Source: Candidatus Gastranaerophilales bacterium (GTDB lineage: Bacteria; Cyanobacteriota; Vampirovibrionia; Gastranaerophilales; Gastranaerophilaceae). From it: a stretch of 13,397 nt of DNA. Under the pieces are notes generated by a model. The model was not told the origin of the DNA. It was given only the letters and a program-made list of their open reading frames with translations, and made no database searches. The first letter of the stretch is position 1, and the number at the start of each line of letters is the position of its first letter. The position numbers were made by a program, and so were the translations under genes. Below are positions 6,613 to 13,383 of the stretch, piece after piece. The DNA is taken from positions 1 to 13,397 of the forward strand of contig UNSK01000050.1 of the NCBI GenBank assembly GCA_900552525.1. Direction: 5' to 3'.

Positions 6613-7986
6613 ATGAAAATTAAAGATACCATCGATAAAATAAGAGCATATTTCTATACTAACCAGACAAGAAATCCAGATTTTAGAATTGAACAGCTGA
6701 AAATGCTTAAGGAAACCGTCATCAAATACAAATCTGAAATTCAAAAAGCATTGTATTACGACCTGCACAAATCTCCGGCAGAAACGATGCTTACCGAGAT
6801 TGGAATAGTACTTAACGAAATTGACTTTGCAGTAAAAAATCTTAAAGAGTGGGCGAAAACAGAGGAGGTTGAAACTGTACCCTATTTAAAGCCTGCTAAA
6901 TCATTAATAGTAAAAGAACCTTTTGGCATTGCATTAATTATTGTTCCTTTTAATTATCCGCTGCAGCTTGCCCTGACACCTCTTGTTGGTGCAATAGCAG
7001 CAGGTAATTGCGCTGTTATAAGAACTTCACACAGAACGCCTGAAACATCAAAGGTTCTAAACCAGATTATCTCAGAAACATTTACCTCTGATTATATTAA
7101 AATGTTTCTGCCGGAAGAAATCTCCAGCAAAGATATTATGCAGGGTGACTTTGATTATATATTTTTTACCGGAAGCACTCAGGCAGGACGCCAGATTGCA
7201 AAAACTGCCGGAGAAAGACTTATCCCTTATACACTTGAACTGGGAGGGAAAAGCCCTGTTATCATAGATGATACAGCAGATTTAAAAGTCAGTGCCAGAA
7301 GGATTGTTAAAGGTAAATTTATGAATGCAGGTCAGACTTGCATCGCACCTGACTACCTTTTTGCACATGCTTCTATCAGAGAAAAATTAATTCTGGAAAT
7401 GATTAATGCGATTCAGGAATTTTACGGCACATATACACCGGAGAGCACTGATTATGGACGCATTATAGATATTGAGGCTTTTAATCGTCTAAGCAAGCTT
7501 ATAAAATCAAGCAAAGATAAGATTATCTATGGCGGTCACAGCGATGAGTGCACGCTGTACATAGAGCCGACATTAATTGTCGAAGACTCTGTAAATTCCG
7601 ACATAATGCAGGAGGAAATCTTTGGGCCGCTGCTGCCGGTTCTTGAGTGGACAGACATTAACAGAGTTAAAGAATACATCCGCCAAAAGCCTAAGCCGCT
7701 TGCTTTGTATGTTTTTTCAGAGGATAAAGAGTTTAGAAAAGATATTTTTAAAAGCCTGTCCTTTGGAGGCGGAGCCGTAAATGATACGATTAATCACACC
7801 GCAGGAGAAAATCTTCCTTTTGGAGGTGTAGGTGCTTCCGGAGTCGGAAGATATCACGGCAAATACAGCTTTTACACATTTTCTCACCTGAAAAGTATTT
7901 TAATAAGCTCAACCGAGCGAAAAGATGATATTTTTTGTCCGCCATTTACAAAAGAAAAAATTAATCTTATTAACAGATTTTACTAA
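6613..7986 (+). CDS. NAD(P)-dependent aldehyde dehydrogenase, class 3 (ALDH3-like)
   Basis: This enzyme oxidises aldehydes, probably fatty or aromatic ones as in the ALDH3 family, to acids. It has 457 residues from ATG 6613, the usual class 3 length. Key features are VPFNYPLQL near 110, the nucleotide-binding FFTGSTQAG, ELGGKSP with general base E209, and GQTC with nucleophile C243. Next come EEIFGPLLPV and the C-terminal class 3 signature FGGVGASGVGRYHGK with TFSHLKS. E209 and C243 equal the numbering of the catalytic residues in rat ALDH3A1, which supports this start over an in-frame GTG at 6562 that would add 17 residues. The C terminus lacks an obvious membrane-anchor helix, ending in a charged KEKINLINRFY. 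It is followed after 19 bp by pgeF. The aldehyde substrate cannot be told from the context; detoxification of lipid-peroxidation or metabolic aldehydes is one possibility. Confidence 0.92.
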   Translation: MKIKDTIDKIRAYFYTNQTRNPDFRIEQLKMLKETVIKYKSEIQKALYYDLHKSPAETMLTEIGIVLNEIDFAVKNLKEWAKTEEVETVPYLKPAKSLIVKEPFGIALIIVPFNYPLQLALTPLVGAIAAGNCAVIRTSHRTPETSKVLNQIISETFTSDYIKMFLPEEISSKDIMQGDFDYIFFTGSTQAGRQIAKTAGERLIPYTLELGGKSPVIIDDTADLKVSARRIVKGKFMNAGQTCIAPDYLFAHASIREKLILEMINAIQEFYGTYTPESTDYGRIIDIEAFNRLSKLIKSSKDKIIYGGHSDECTLYIEPTLIVEDSVNSDIMQEEIFGPLLPVLEWTDINRVKEYIRQKPKPLALYVFSEDKEFRKDIFKSLSFGGGAVNDTINHTAGENLPFGGVGASGVGRYHGKYSFYTFSHLKSILISSTERKDDIFCPPFTKEKINLINRFY

Positions 7987-7999
7987 TTTGTGCTATATT
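7970..7999 (+). promoter_or_regulatory. Promoter of pgeF, leaderless type
   Basis: TTAACA (7970-7975), an 18-bp spacer and TATATT (7994-7999) with an extended TGC just before it form the best promoter match in the window. Its -35 lies inside the 3' end of the aldehyde dehydrogenase gene. Six bases separate the -10 from the pgeF ATG at 8006, putting the expected start point on the A of the ATG. Confidence 0.5.
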
Positions 8000-8005
8000 T
8001 TCAAT

Positions 8006-8662
8006 ATGTTTTATTTTGAAGATTTTAACGGCACAAAGATTTTAAAAAGTGATTTTATACAGGATGTAACTGCATACTTTACCACAAGGGGTGAAGTATG
8101 CTTTCCTGTTTCTGAAAGAATAATTACTCCCGTTCAAACTCACAGCGACCATATTGAAGTTGTCGATTTAAAGACAGAATATCCTGAGACAGATGGATTA
8201 ATTCTTACAAATAGCAATGATACAATTTATTTAAAATTCGCTGACTGCACACCGTTAATTTTCTATGACCCTGTAAATAAAATCGGTGCTGTTTCTCATG
8301 CCGGCTGGCGCGGAACTGCTGCTAAAATTGGAGTTAAAACCGTTGAGAAAATGAGAGTAAATTTCGGCACAAATCCCAATAACATAATTACACTAATAGG
8401 ACCTGCAATCGGACTTTGCTGCTACGAAGTATCAGAAGAAGTGCGAGATAAATTATTATCAACAGTACAGAATTCAACCGATTTATACAAAGAGCGTAAT
8501 GTTGACCTCAAAAAAATTAACGCACGCCAGCTGGAAGAAAACGGAGTTAATAAAATTGATATCTGCCCTTACTGCACAAGCTGCTGTAACGATTTATTTT
8601 ATTCTTACAGAAAAGAAAACGGTACCCAAAATAGACATTTTGCAGTATTACAATTGCATTAA
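8006..8662 (+). CDS. pgeF: Laccase-domain protein PgeF/YfiH (peptidoglycan editing factor family), short form
   Basis: This member of the Cu-oxidase_4/DUF152 family has the three-residue metal site: H46 (PVQTHSDH), C81 (FADCTPL) and H98 (SHAGWRG). IGPAIGLCCYEV follows, and the C-terminal CPYCTSCCNDLFYSYR. Family members act on purine nucleosides; in E. coli PgeF keeps L-Ser out of peptidoglycan precursors, a cytoplasmic quality-control role. The frame is open from 7925, but that start overlaps the aldehyde dehydrogenase by 62 bp. ATG 8006 fits the promoter and gives 218 residues. Most homologues are near 240-260 residues. The missing part is the N-terminal SLN-x-G and eNR segment, as TTRG (27-30) is joined to the QTHSDH region by only some 13 residues. 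The Cys-rich end has four cysteines in eight residues (187-194). Family assignment is firm; exact activity is by family analogy. Confidence 0.9.
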   Translation: MFYFEDFNGTKILKSDFIQDVTAYFTTRGEVCFPVSERIITPVQTHSDHIEVVDLKTEYPETDGLILTNSNDTIYLKFADCTPLIFYDPVNKIGAVSHAGWRGTAAKIGVKTVEKMRVNFGTNPNNIITLIGPAIGLCCYEVSEEVRDKLLSTVQNSTDLYKERNVDLKKINARQLEENGVNKIDICPYCTSCCNDLFYSYRKENGTQNRHFAVLQLH

Positions 8663-8664
8663 AA

Positions 8665-8675
8665 TATGATAAACT
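8665..8675 (+). promoter_or_regulatory. Possible -10 region of the DUF3137-type gene
   Basis: TGA-TAAACT (hexamer 8670-8675, extended TG at 8667) lies seven bases before ATG 8683; the overlapping TATGAT (8665-8670) is an alternative. No clear -35 or Shine-Dalgarno is seen in the 20 bp between the genes. Transcription from the pgeF promoter may also read through. Confidence 0.35.
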
Positions 8676-8682
8676 TTACTTA

Positions 8683-9759
8683 ATGAGCATTGTTAGTGAA
8701 TATACAAAAATATTCCAGTCACTCAAACCCGAGCTGGATAAAGCAGAGATTAAACGTATAAAGTATTTGACAACCTTTATTGTTGGAGTGGTTGTTACTC
8801 TCGTTCTATTTTCAGGATTTCTGTTAGCCATGTTTGGCTTATTATCATCTGCGATTATGTTAGTTTTCCTTTTTTCTTCTATATTAGCAGGGTATCTTTC
8901 ATACCTGACAATTAGAAACTTCAAAAGATACATAAAAGCTAATTTTATGTCAAAATTTCTCAAATGCTTTAAAGAGATAAGAAGGATAAGTGATGAGAAT
9001 TCCGCACGGATATTTTCTACAAAAGAGCTTAAAGCAAGTAACCTGTTTAGTACATTTAATACAATAAAGGTTGATGATGCATTTAAAGGAAATTATAATG
9101 GTGTGGACTATAAGATTACAGAAATAAAATTAATACAAGAAGGAAGTAAAAATTCGACAACAGCATTTAAAGGTGTTATACTAAGCGTTCCTTCTAACAA
9201 AACAATAAAAGCCAACACTATTATTGCAACTAAAAGGGATATGAATATAAGAAATTATCCAACTGGAATTATTGCGTCAATCATACTTGTGCCTATACTT
9301 ATATGTGAGTGGTTTTTGAGTTTAAAATTTTCTTCTGATATTGATAATTTCATTAAGCTTATTGTGCTGACAATTATAACTTTGATTATCATCTGCAGCT
9401 TTATAGAAAAACAAAAATCAATGCAGACTGTTAAACTTGAATCTACTAACTTTGAGAAACGATTTAACGTTTTTTCAAAGAATCAGGTTGAAGCCAGATA
9501 TCTTCTAACTCCGACTTTTATCGAAAAATTTACCCGGTTATATACGGCTTTTGGTACAAATAAAGCTAAATGTTCTTTTTACAAAGACTTTAGCGGAAAT
9601 GACAGAATTATGTTCGCAATTTCTACCAACAGGGATTTATTTGAACCGGGAAATTTATTTACTCCGATTAACGAACCTAAATACATGTTCCTATCAGACT
9701 TTACCTCAATCTTCAACATGATTGAATTCTTTAAACTTGATGAAAAGACTAAGCTATAG
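8683..9759 (+). CDS. DUF3137-type membrane protein with four predicted helices
   Basis: The 358-residue protein begins with an amphipathic N-terminal stretch, then two membrane helices (about 30-50 and 53-75). A soluble block follows: FNTIKVDDAFKGNYNGVDYKI at 125-145 (split: NTIKVDDAFKG, NYNGVDYKI) and AFKGVILSVPSNK (161-173), matching the DUF3137 pattern of an F-x-G motif, a T/S-E-x-x-L segment and a V/A-F-K-G segment. Two more hydrophobic helices (about 195-214 and 222-241) come next, then the DUF3137-like end (VKLESTNFEKRFNVFSKNQ, RYLLTPTFIEK, FEPGNLFTP). It is a predicted inner-membrane protein of unknown function. The second helix pair in the middle of the soluble domain is unusual as far as I recall. 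It starts 20 bp after pgeF and may be co-transcribed. The FKG triplets here belong to the DUF3137 signature and are not the N-terminal motif seen elsewhere in the window. Confidence 0.75.
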   Translation: MSIVSEYTKIFQSLKPELDKAEIKRIKYLTTFIVGVVVTLVLFSGFLLAMFGLLSSAIMLVFLFSSILAGYLSYLTIRNFKRYIKANFMSKFLKCFKEIRRISDENSARIFSTKELKASNLFSTFNTIKVDDAFKGNYNGVDYKITEIKLIQEGSKNSTTAFKGVILSVPSNKTIKANTIIATKRDMNIRNYPTGIIASIILVPILICEWFLSLKFSSDIDNFIKLIVLTIITLIIICSFIEKQKSMQTVKLESTNFEKRFNVFSKNQVEARYLLTPTFIEKFTRLYTAFGTNKAKCSFYKDFSGNDRIMFAISTNRDLFEPGNLFTPINEPKYMFLSDFTSIFNMIEFFKLDEKTKL

Positions 9760-9761
9760 AG

Positions 9762-9884
9762 CTATTGGGCTACGTGCGTAATAAATACGCTCAACTGGTA
9801 GTTACACTAATAAGGGAGACCGGTAGTTTTTAATATTAATTCGTCGTTGAAAAGTTGTCTCCCGCCTATTGGGCTACGTGCGTA
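9762..9884. repeat. 19-bp direct repeat flanking the gap between convergent genes
   Basis: CTATTGGGCTACGTGCGTA occurs at 9762-9780, directly after the DUF3137-type gene, and at 9866-9884, where it forms the last codons (T-H-V-A-Q-stop) of the minus-strand paralogue gene. The spacing is 104 bp. The right copy is part of a 6-bp dyad GCTACG-TG-CGTAGC (9873-9886). The left copy forms another hairpin, GCGTA-ATAAA-TACGC (9776-9790). Identity is exact over 19 bp and stops at both ends. It may be a duplicated gene end, an excision scar or an attachment-like duplication. Confidence 0.7.
9814..9863. repeat. Inverted repeat between the convergent genes
   Basis: GGGAGAC (9814-9820) and GTCTCCC (9857-9863) are perfect 7-bp arms around a 36-base AT-rich loop, in the 106-bp gap between two converging genes. 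It could act as a bidirectional transcript end, but no T-run follows on either strand, so an intrinsic terminator is not well supported. No coding frame of note lies in the gap. Confidence 0.45.
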
Positions 9885-11482
9885 GCACTTTTACGTTTTT
9901 TATCAAGAGCATTAGTCACGTATATATTCAGGTTAGGAATACCTAAGCCCAGTACAAGTCCCGAGAACAGATATCCTGCAAGCTGTGCTGCATTTAAGAC
10001 TCTTAGACGCTTTTTAGTAATCTTTTTAACGTCAGGAGCGAGTGTATCAACTTCTTTCAATAATTCTTTGAATGATTTCGCAACAGTTTTTCCAGGCATC
10101 TGTTTTGTAGTTGATTTACCTTGCTGTGCAAGAGTTTCAATAACAATCTCGTCTCTTGTTTTTAAAGAGCCATTAAAGGTTCGCTTGAACAAATTAGCGT
10201 TTTCCATTCCTTTTTTGTAGTTCATAACAGTCTTATCCAATTTGTCGGCAGCAAGTTTATTAATAATATCACCTAATACAAGCCAACTCAGGTAGCCCAG
10301 AGTATCTTTAGTAAGCACTTCTCTGAGTTCATCTTTATCGCGGGCTGAAAAAATTCTTGATATGATTGTAACGCCATATACACCTTTTAATTGGTTAACC
10401 GTAGGCATTTTTCCTGTAAACGCCATTTTATCCATAAACTTACCCGGAGCCTTCAAGAATTGAAGCGGTGACATATTAAGTGTTGCAAGTATCATACTGA
10501 AAAATGCTGCACTGCTCACTGTTTTTATGCCTTTAAAACCTGCCGAATTGTCTTTTGAACGGCCTTCCACCCCTACAAAACCGTCAGTTCCGGTTTTTAG
10601 TTTTGTCAAATACATATTAATCGGCTGAACAGAAAGACCTATTGCTGATGCGATTGCAAAACCGGCAGCGGCACGGGATTTCATAAACTTTGTCACACCT
10701 TTTATAAACGCATTGTCTTTAACAGTTTTACCTGATTTAATCTGTTCTTCAAAAGAGTATTTTACTTTATCATTATTAAAAGATTCTGACACAATATAAA
10801 TATCATTTAGTAATGATTTTAAACTTGTATCACTTTTAATTTTCTTATCAGCGGATTCAAGTATGTATCTTGACTGGGCACCGGTATCTTCCGTAATCTT
10901 GTTAATTATAACATTTTTTGCATCCGGAGTTTTTTTATCCGCCCACTTATGAAATTTTATCTTGTTGTTCAGAGCTTTATCAAAATATGCAGCTGCTTCA
11001 TCAATAGTATTTTGTGAAAGTTTTACAAAGCCATCTGCATCAGCTCTCGCAGAAGTAGGGTTATAAGCTTTTACTTCAGCTAACGTAGACTTAATATAAT
11101 CTAACTGGGTTTTATTATTTTTCAACTGATCTGCTTTATTTTCAGCAAGAATATTTAGAGTTTCCGGCGCGGTAAATATATCATTTACATTTAACCCGAA
11201 TTTTTTATTAATTCCCATTGCAATAAGAGCACCGGCAGCAGCACCGAACAAACCAATAAAGGAATCATTAACCGTTCCCATAATTTCACGTCTAAAAGTT
11301 TCTAAACCAGCAGCAGGGCCGCGCTTAATAGTATCGCTTGCTGTTCTCGGTGTCACCATAAAACAGAAGTCAACACCGTTTGCACCAATTGCCTGATTTG
11401 TTGCAAGGTATCTTAAGCCGCTGTCTACAGCGCCTTTAAAGTGAGGTTGTTGGATTGGATTTTGTTGAATTTGTACTTTCAT
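9866..11482 (-). CDS. Unknown FKG-motif protein, paralogue A (538 residues)
   Basis: I do not recognise a named family. The N terminus is short and Gln-rich with P13-H-F-K-G17, then FMVTPRT (41-47) and GLETFRREIMG (59-69), and a Gly/Ala-rich hydrophobic helix (73-91). A charged, Lys-rich helical region (100-260) precedes further hydrophobic helices at about 270-293, 324-342 and 395-410. The segment FTGKMPTVNQ (355-364) followed by SR, ARDKDEL and LGD (375-405) is shared with the neighbour. The C terminus has a long hydrophobic helix (498-522) and a basic tail. Start ATG 11482 has AAGG formed partly by the upstream stop codon, with seven bases between the genes, so translation is coupled. No classical signal peptide is visible. 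The last five codons lie in the 19-bp direct repeat. It is probably membrane-associated; function unknown. Confidence 0.82.
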   Translation of the reverse strand: MKVQIQQNPIQQPHFKGAVDSGLRYLATNQAIGANGVDFCFMVTPRTASDTIKRGPAAGLETFRREIMGTVNDSFIGLFGAAAGALIAMGINKKFGLNVNDIFTAPETLNILAENKADQLKNNKTQLDYIKSTLAEVKAYNPTSARADADGFVKLSQNTIDEAAAYFDKALNNKIKFHKWADKKTPDAKNVIINKITEDTGAQSRYILESADKKIKSDTSLKSLLNDIYIVSESFNNDKVKYSFEEQIKSGKTVKDNAFIKGVTKFMKSRAAAGFAIASAIGLSVQPINMYLTKLKTGTDGFVGVEGRSKDNSAGFKGIKTVSSAAFFSMILATLNMSPLQFLKAPGKFMDKMAFTGKMPTVNQLKGVYGVTIISRIFSARDKDELREVLTKDTLGYLSWLVLGDIINKLAADKLDKTVMNYKKGMENANLFKRTFNGSLKTRDEIVIETLAQQGKSTTKQMPGKTVAKSFKELLKEVDTLAPDVKKITKKRLRVLNAAQLAGYLFSGLVLGLGIPNLNIYVTNALDKKRKSATHVAQ

Positions 11483-11489
11483 AACTGCC

Positions 11490-13175
11490 TTAACGTTTAT
11501 CAGCTCTGAAACCAGCTGTTAATTTTGAATATTTTACATTCAATGGAGTCAGTGTTTCAGTCTGTTCTTTATTTTCGGTTTGTGTCTGAGCATTTTCCTG
11601 AGCTAATTTCAATGCCCGTTCATGCTTTTTCTTTGTATTATGTCTGGTATAAATCGGAACTAAAATTCCTAACAATGCTAATGATACACCAATATTAGTT
11701 GCCTGACAAGCAGAACGCAAGTTAACAGCATGTTTCAATTCTTTTTCAATTATTTTAAGTTGTTCTGCATCAGGAGTTTTACCCTGTTTTTTCAATAATT
11801 CTGCGGTTTTACTTACTACTTCATCAGACGATTTGACTTTCACATCTTTAACCCAATGCCAGAATTTTTCAAAGACATTTGCATCAGCCTTAAGCGGTTT
11901 TGTATCGTTTAATAATCTAACGCCTTTTGTTTTTTCAATTAATGTTGCCGCACCTTTGTCTGCATAATCTCCGAGGAAATATAAGCCAGAGAAAGTTGCT
12001 ATATCACGTACAGTAGATTCAGCTAATTCATTCTTGTCATCGGCCGCAGCCATACGGGAAGCAAAGGTTGCAGTAGAAATTACTCTTGCCTGATCCATTG
12101 TAGGGAACATGCCCTTGAACTCAAGCATTCCGAGCGTTGGTTTTTTCATCATTGATAGCAAAGATACACCAATCATTGAAGATATTGAAATAATTTTTTG
12201 TTTCAACAAACCTTCTTTAGCTGCCGGATCTTGTTCTATATTATCTTTTCCCTTTGCAAAGTCATCATAAATAGGTGCACCTTTAACCCCGGAAACTTTT
12301 CCTGTTATCCATCGGTTAATATACTGCATAGAGATAGCAAGCGGCAGGATAACTGCAAGCCCGAGTCCGCTTTTTGCTCTAACAAGGTTTTTACTCTTTC
12401 TGGCAAAATCTTCTATTGTTCCATGACTTCTTGATTGAAATCCTTTAAAGAATTTGACAGAATCAACAAGCATTCCGTTTACAGAAGAGGCTTTTACTTC
12501 ATTTTTTATACCTGCAATTTTAACATTTTCTGCGACGCGTGTCTTATCAACAATTTCTGCAGAAATCTTTTTAACTTCTTTTCCTAAGTCCTTATTAGAC
12601 TTGTTAGAACGTGAAAGTTCTGCCAGCCTGTCCGCATATTTATCCAGCTCTTCTGCTGATAAAGCATCTTCTTTAAATACAATTTTTTCTTTGCCTTCAA
12701 AACCTTCAATATCACCTAGAATATTCCTCAAGGCATCCTTAACTTTATCAGAAGAGGCTGATTTATTATAATATTCTTTTGCCTCATTTATCAGTGAGCT
12801 GTCAGCCCAGCATTCAGACATATCAATTTTTTTGCCAAGTCCGCCCATAGTAGAGCCATTCAGCATTTTAGCAAACCCGAGAGTAATAAGGCTCGGAATA
12901 AGACAGTTAACTACAAGCCCGGAAGATTCTCTTCTAAAGGCCTCAAATCCTGCAAACCAGTTGGTCATAGATTCAACTATCGTTCTTGGCAAAATCGCAG
13001 AAAGCATATCCACTACTGCAACATTAACCATAGGCACTTTTTCGCAATACTGAATACCTTGCAGCAAAAGATTACCGCCCCCCTTGAAATTTGGAGTCTG
13101 TCCTTCTTTCTTATTCTTGCGGGCTTCTATGCTATTTATTCTGCTAGTTGTATCTACACCAATTTTGTTTATCAT
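11490..13175 (-). CDS. Unknown FKG-motif protein, paralogue B (561 residues)
   Basis: It is a diverged tandem paralogue of the downstream gene and has no known domain I can name. It begins with a polar, basic leader, then P28-N-F-K-G32. ILPRT (61-65), GFEAFRRESSG (76-86) and a hydrophobic helix (87-102) follow, matching paralogue A in order. A highly charged helical region covers 120-265. Next come KSGLGLAVILPLAISMQYIN (268-287, part hydrophobic), a helix at 327-343, and the shared block FKGMFPTMDQ, SRMAAADDKNEL, LGD (353-403). A C-terminal hydrophobic helix (490-510) is followed by a basic stretch and a Gln/Thr/Glu-rich tail. TTG 13199 and ATG 13181 are in-frame alternatives. ATG 13175 is preferred because the predicted start point is near 13197 and AAGAAG lies nine bases upstream. 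It is the first gene of a two-gene operon. A membrane or envelope role is inferred from the helices only. Confidence 0.82.
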   Translation of the reverse strand: MINKIGVDTTSRINSIEARKNKKEGQTPNFKGGGNLLLQGIQYCEKVPMVNVAVVDMLSAILPRTIVESMTNWFAGFEAFRRESSGLVVNCLIPSLITLGFAKMLNGSTMGGLGKKIDMSECWADSSLINEAKEYYNKSASSDKVKDALRNILGDIEGFEGKEKIVFKEDALSAEELDKYADRLAELSRSNKSNKDLGKEVKKISAEIVDKTRVAENVKIAGIKNEVKASSVNGMLVDSVKFFKGFQSRSHGTIEDFARKSKNLVRAKSGLGLAVILPLAISMQYINRWITGKVSGVKGAPIYDDFAKGKDNIEQDPAAKEGLLKQKIISISSMIGVSLLSMMKKPTLGMLEFKGMFPTMDQARVISTATFASRMAAADDKNELAESTVRDIATFSGLYFLGDYADKGAATLIEKTKGVRLLNDTKPLKADANVFEKFWHWVKDVKVKSSDEVVSKTAELLKKQGKTPDAEQLKIIEKELKHAVNLRSACQATNIGVSLALLGILVPIYTRHNTKKKHERALKLAQENAQTQTENKEQTETLTPLNVKYSKLTAGFRADKR

Positions 13176-13203
13176 ACACATATACTTCTTGATATACAAA
13201 CCA

Positions 13204-13212
13204 ATTATATCA
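13204..13212 (-). promoter_or_regulatory. Extended -10 promoter of the FKG paralogue operon
   Basis: The minus strand reads TGA-TATAAT (13212-13204), a perfect extended -10. The -35 region 17 bases upstream (CTTTTA) is poor. The expected start point is near 13197, giving a leader of about 22 bases to ATG 13175, with AAGAAG as a weak ribosome site. Confidence 0.5.
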
Positions 13213-13267
13213 ACTACATATTAATTTAAAAGCCGGACAAAATAAAAATTGCTATCTGGTTAAAGAT

Positions 13268-13285
13268 TGTAAAGGAAATGTAAAG
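13268..13285. promoter_or_regulatory. 11-bp-period direct repeat upstream of the FKG paralogue operon
   Basis: TGTAAAG (13268-13274), GAAA and TGTAAAG (13279-13285), followed by ATGA, give the 7+4 spacing typical of PhoB/OmpR-type boxes. A third related GTTAAAG lies at 13259-13265, out of register. The core GTAAAGAT differs by one base from GTTAAGAT in the repeat at 3236-3256. It is centred about 80 bp upstream of the predicted start point of the minus operon; it could also serve a gene to the right of the window. Confidence 0.35.
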
Positions 13286-13352
13286 ATGAATTTTTGAATA
13301 TTTTTTTTGTATAAGGAAACTTTTATTTAAATTAACCAATTTAGCATAATTG

Positions 13353-13383
13353 TTTAATAAATGATTACAAATGATTTATTAAA
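13353..13383. repeat. 10-bp perfect AT-only inverted repeat
   Basis: TTTAATAAAT (13353-13362) and ATTTATTAAA (13374-13383) are exact reverse complements around an 11-base centre. The arms have no G or C, so a stable RNA terminator is unlikely. An operator for a dimeric regulator of an off-window gene is possible. The rest of 13213-13397 is AT-rich, with no gene seen. Confidence 0.4.

Noticed and set aside
6676..6687. N-P-D-F-R near the N terminus of the aldehyde dehydrogenase as a fifth copy of the P-x-F-K motif
   Set aside because: It falls in the normal first helix region of ALDH3 enzymes and lacks the low-complexity leader, so a chance match is more likely.
7925..8005. Longer frame for pgeF starting inside the dehydrogenase gene
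   Set aside because: It overlaps the preceding gene by 62 bp with an unrelated basic peptide; a strong promoter lies just before ATG 8006.
9775..9779. GTGCG as the 5' end of a group II intron or retroelement in the repeat-flanked gap
   Set aside because: The gap is only about 100 bp and has no domain V-like hairpin, reverse transcriptase or 3' consensus.
9762..9884. CRISPR-like repeat pair
   Set aside because: There are only two copies, with a long unequal spacer containing its own dyad, one copy is coding, and no cas gene is near.
1088..9886. Absence of TGA stops as evidence for a reassigned TGA codon
   Set aside because: Nine complete genes are too few in AT-rich DNA, and an in-frame TGA is not needed to explain any gene here; tryptophan is encoded by TGG.
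9866..9900. Hairpin GTGC-GTA-GCAC with following T-run as an intrinsic terminator for the plus-strand gene
   Set aside because: The stem is only 4 bp and lies inside the coding region of the opposite gene, with the T-run interrupted.
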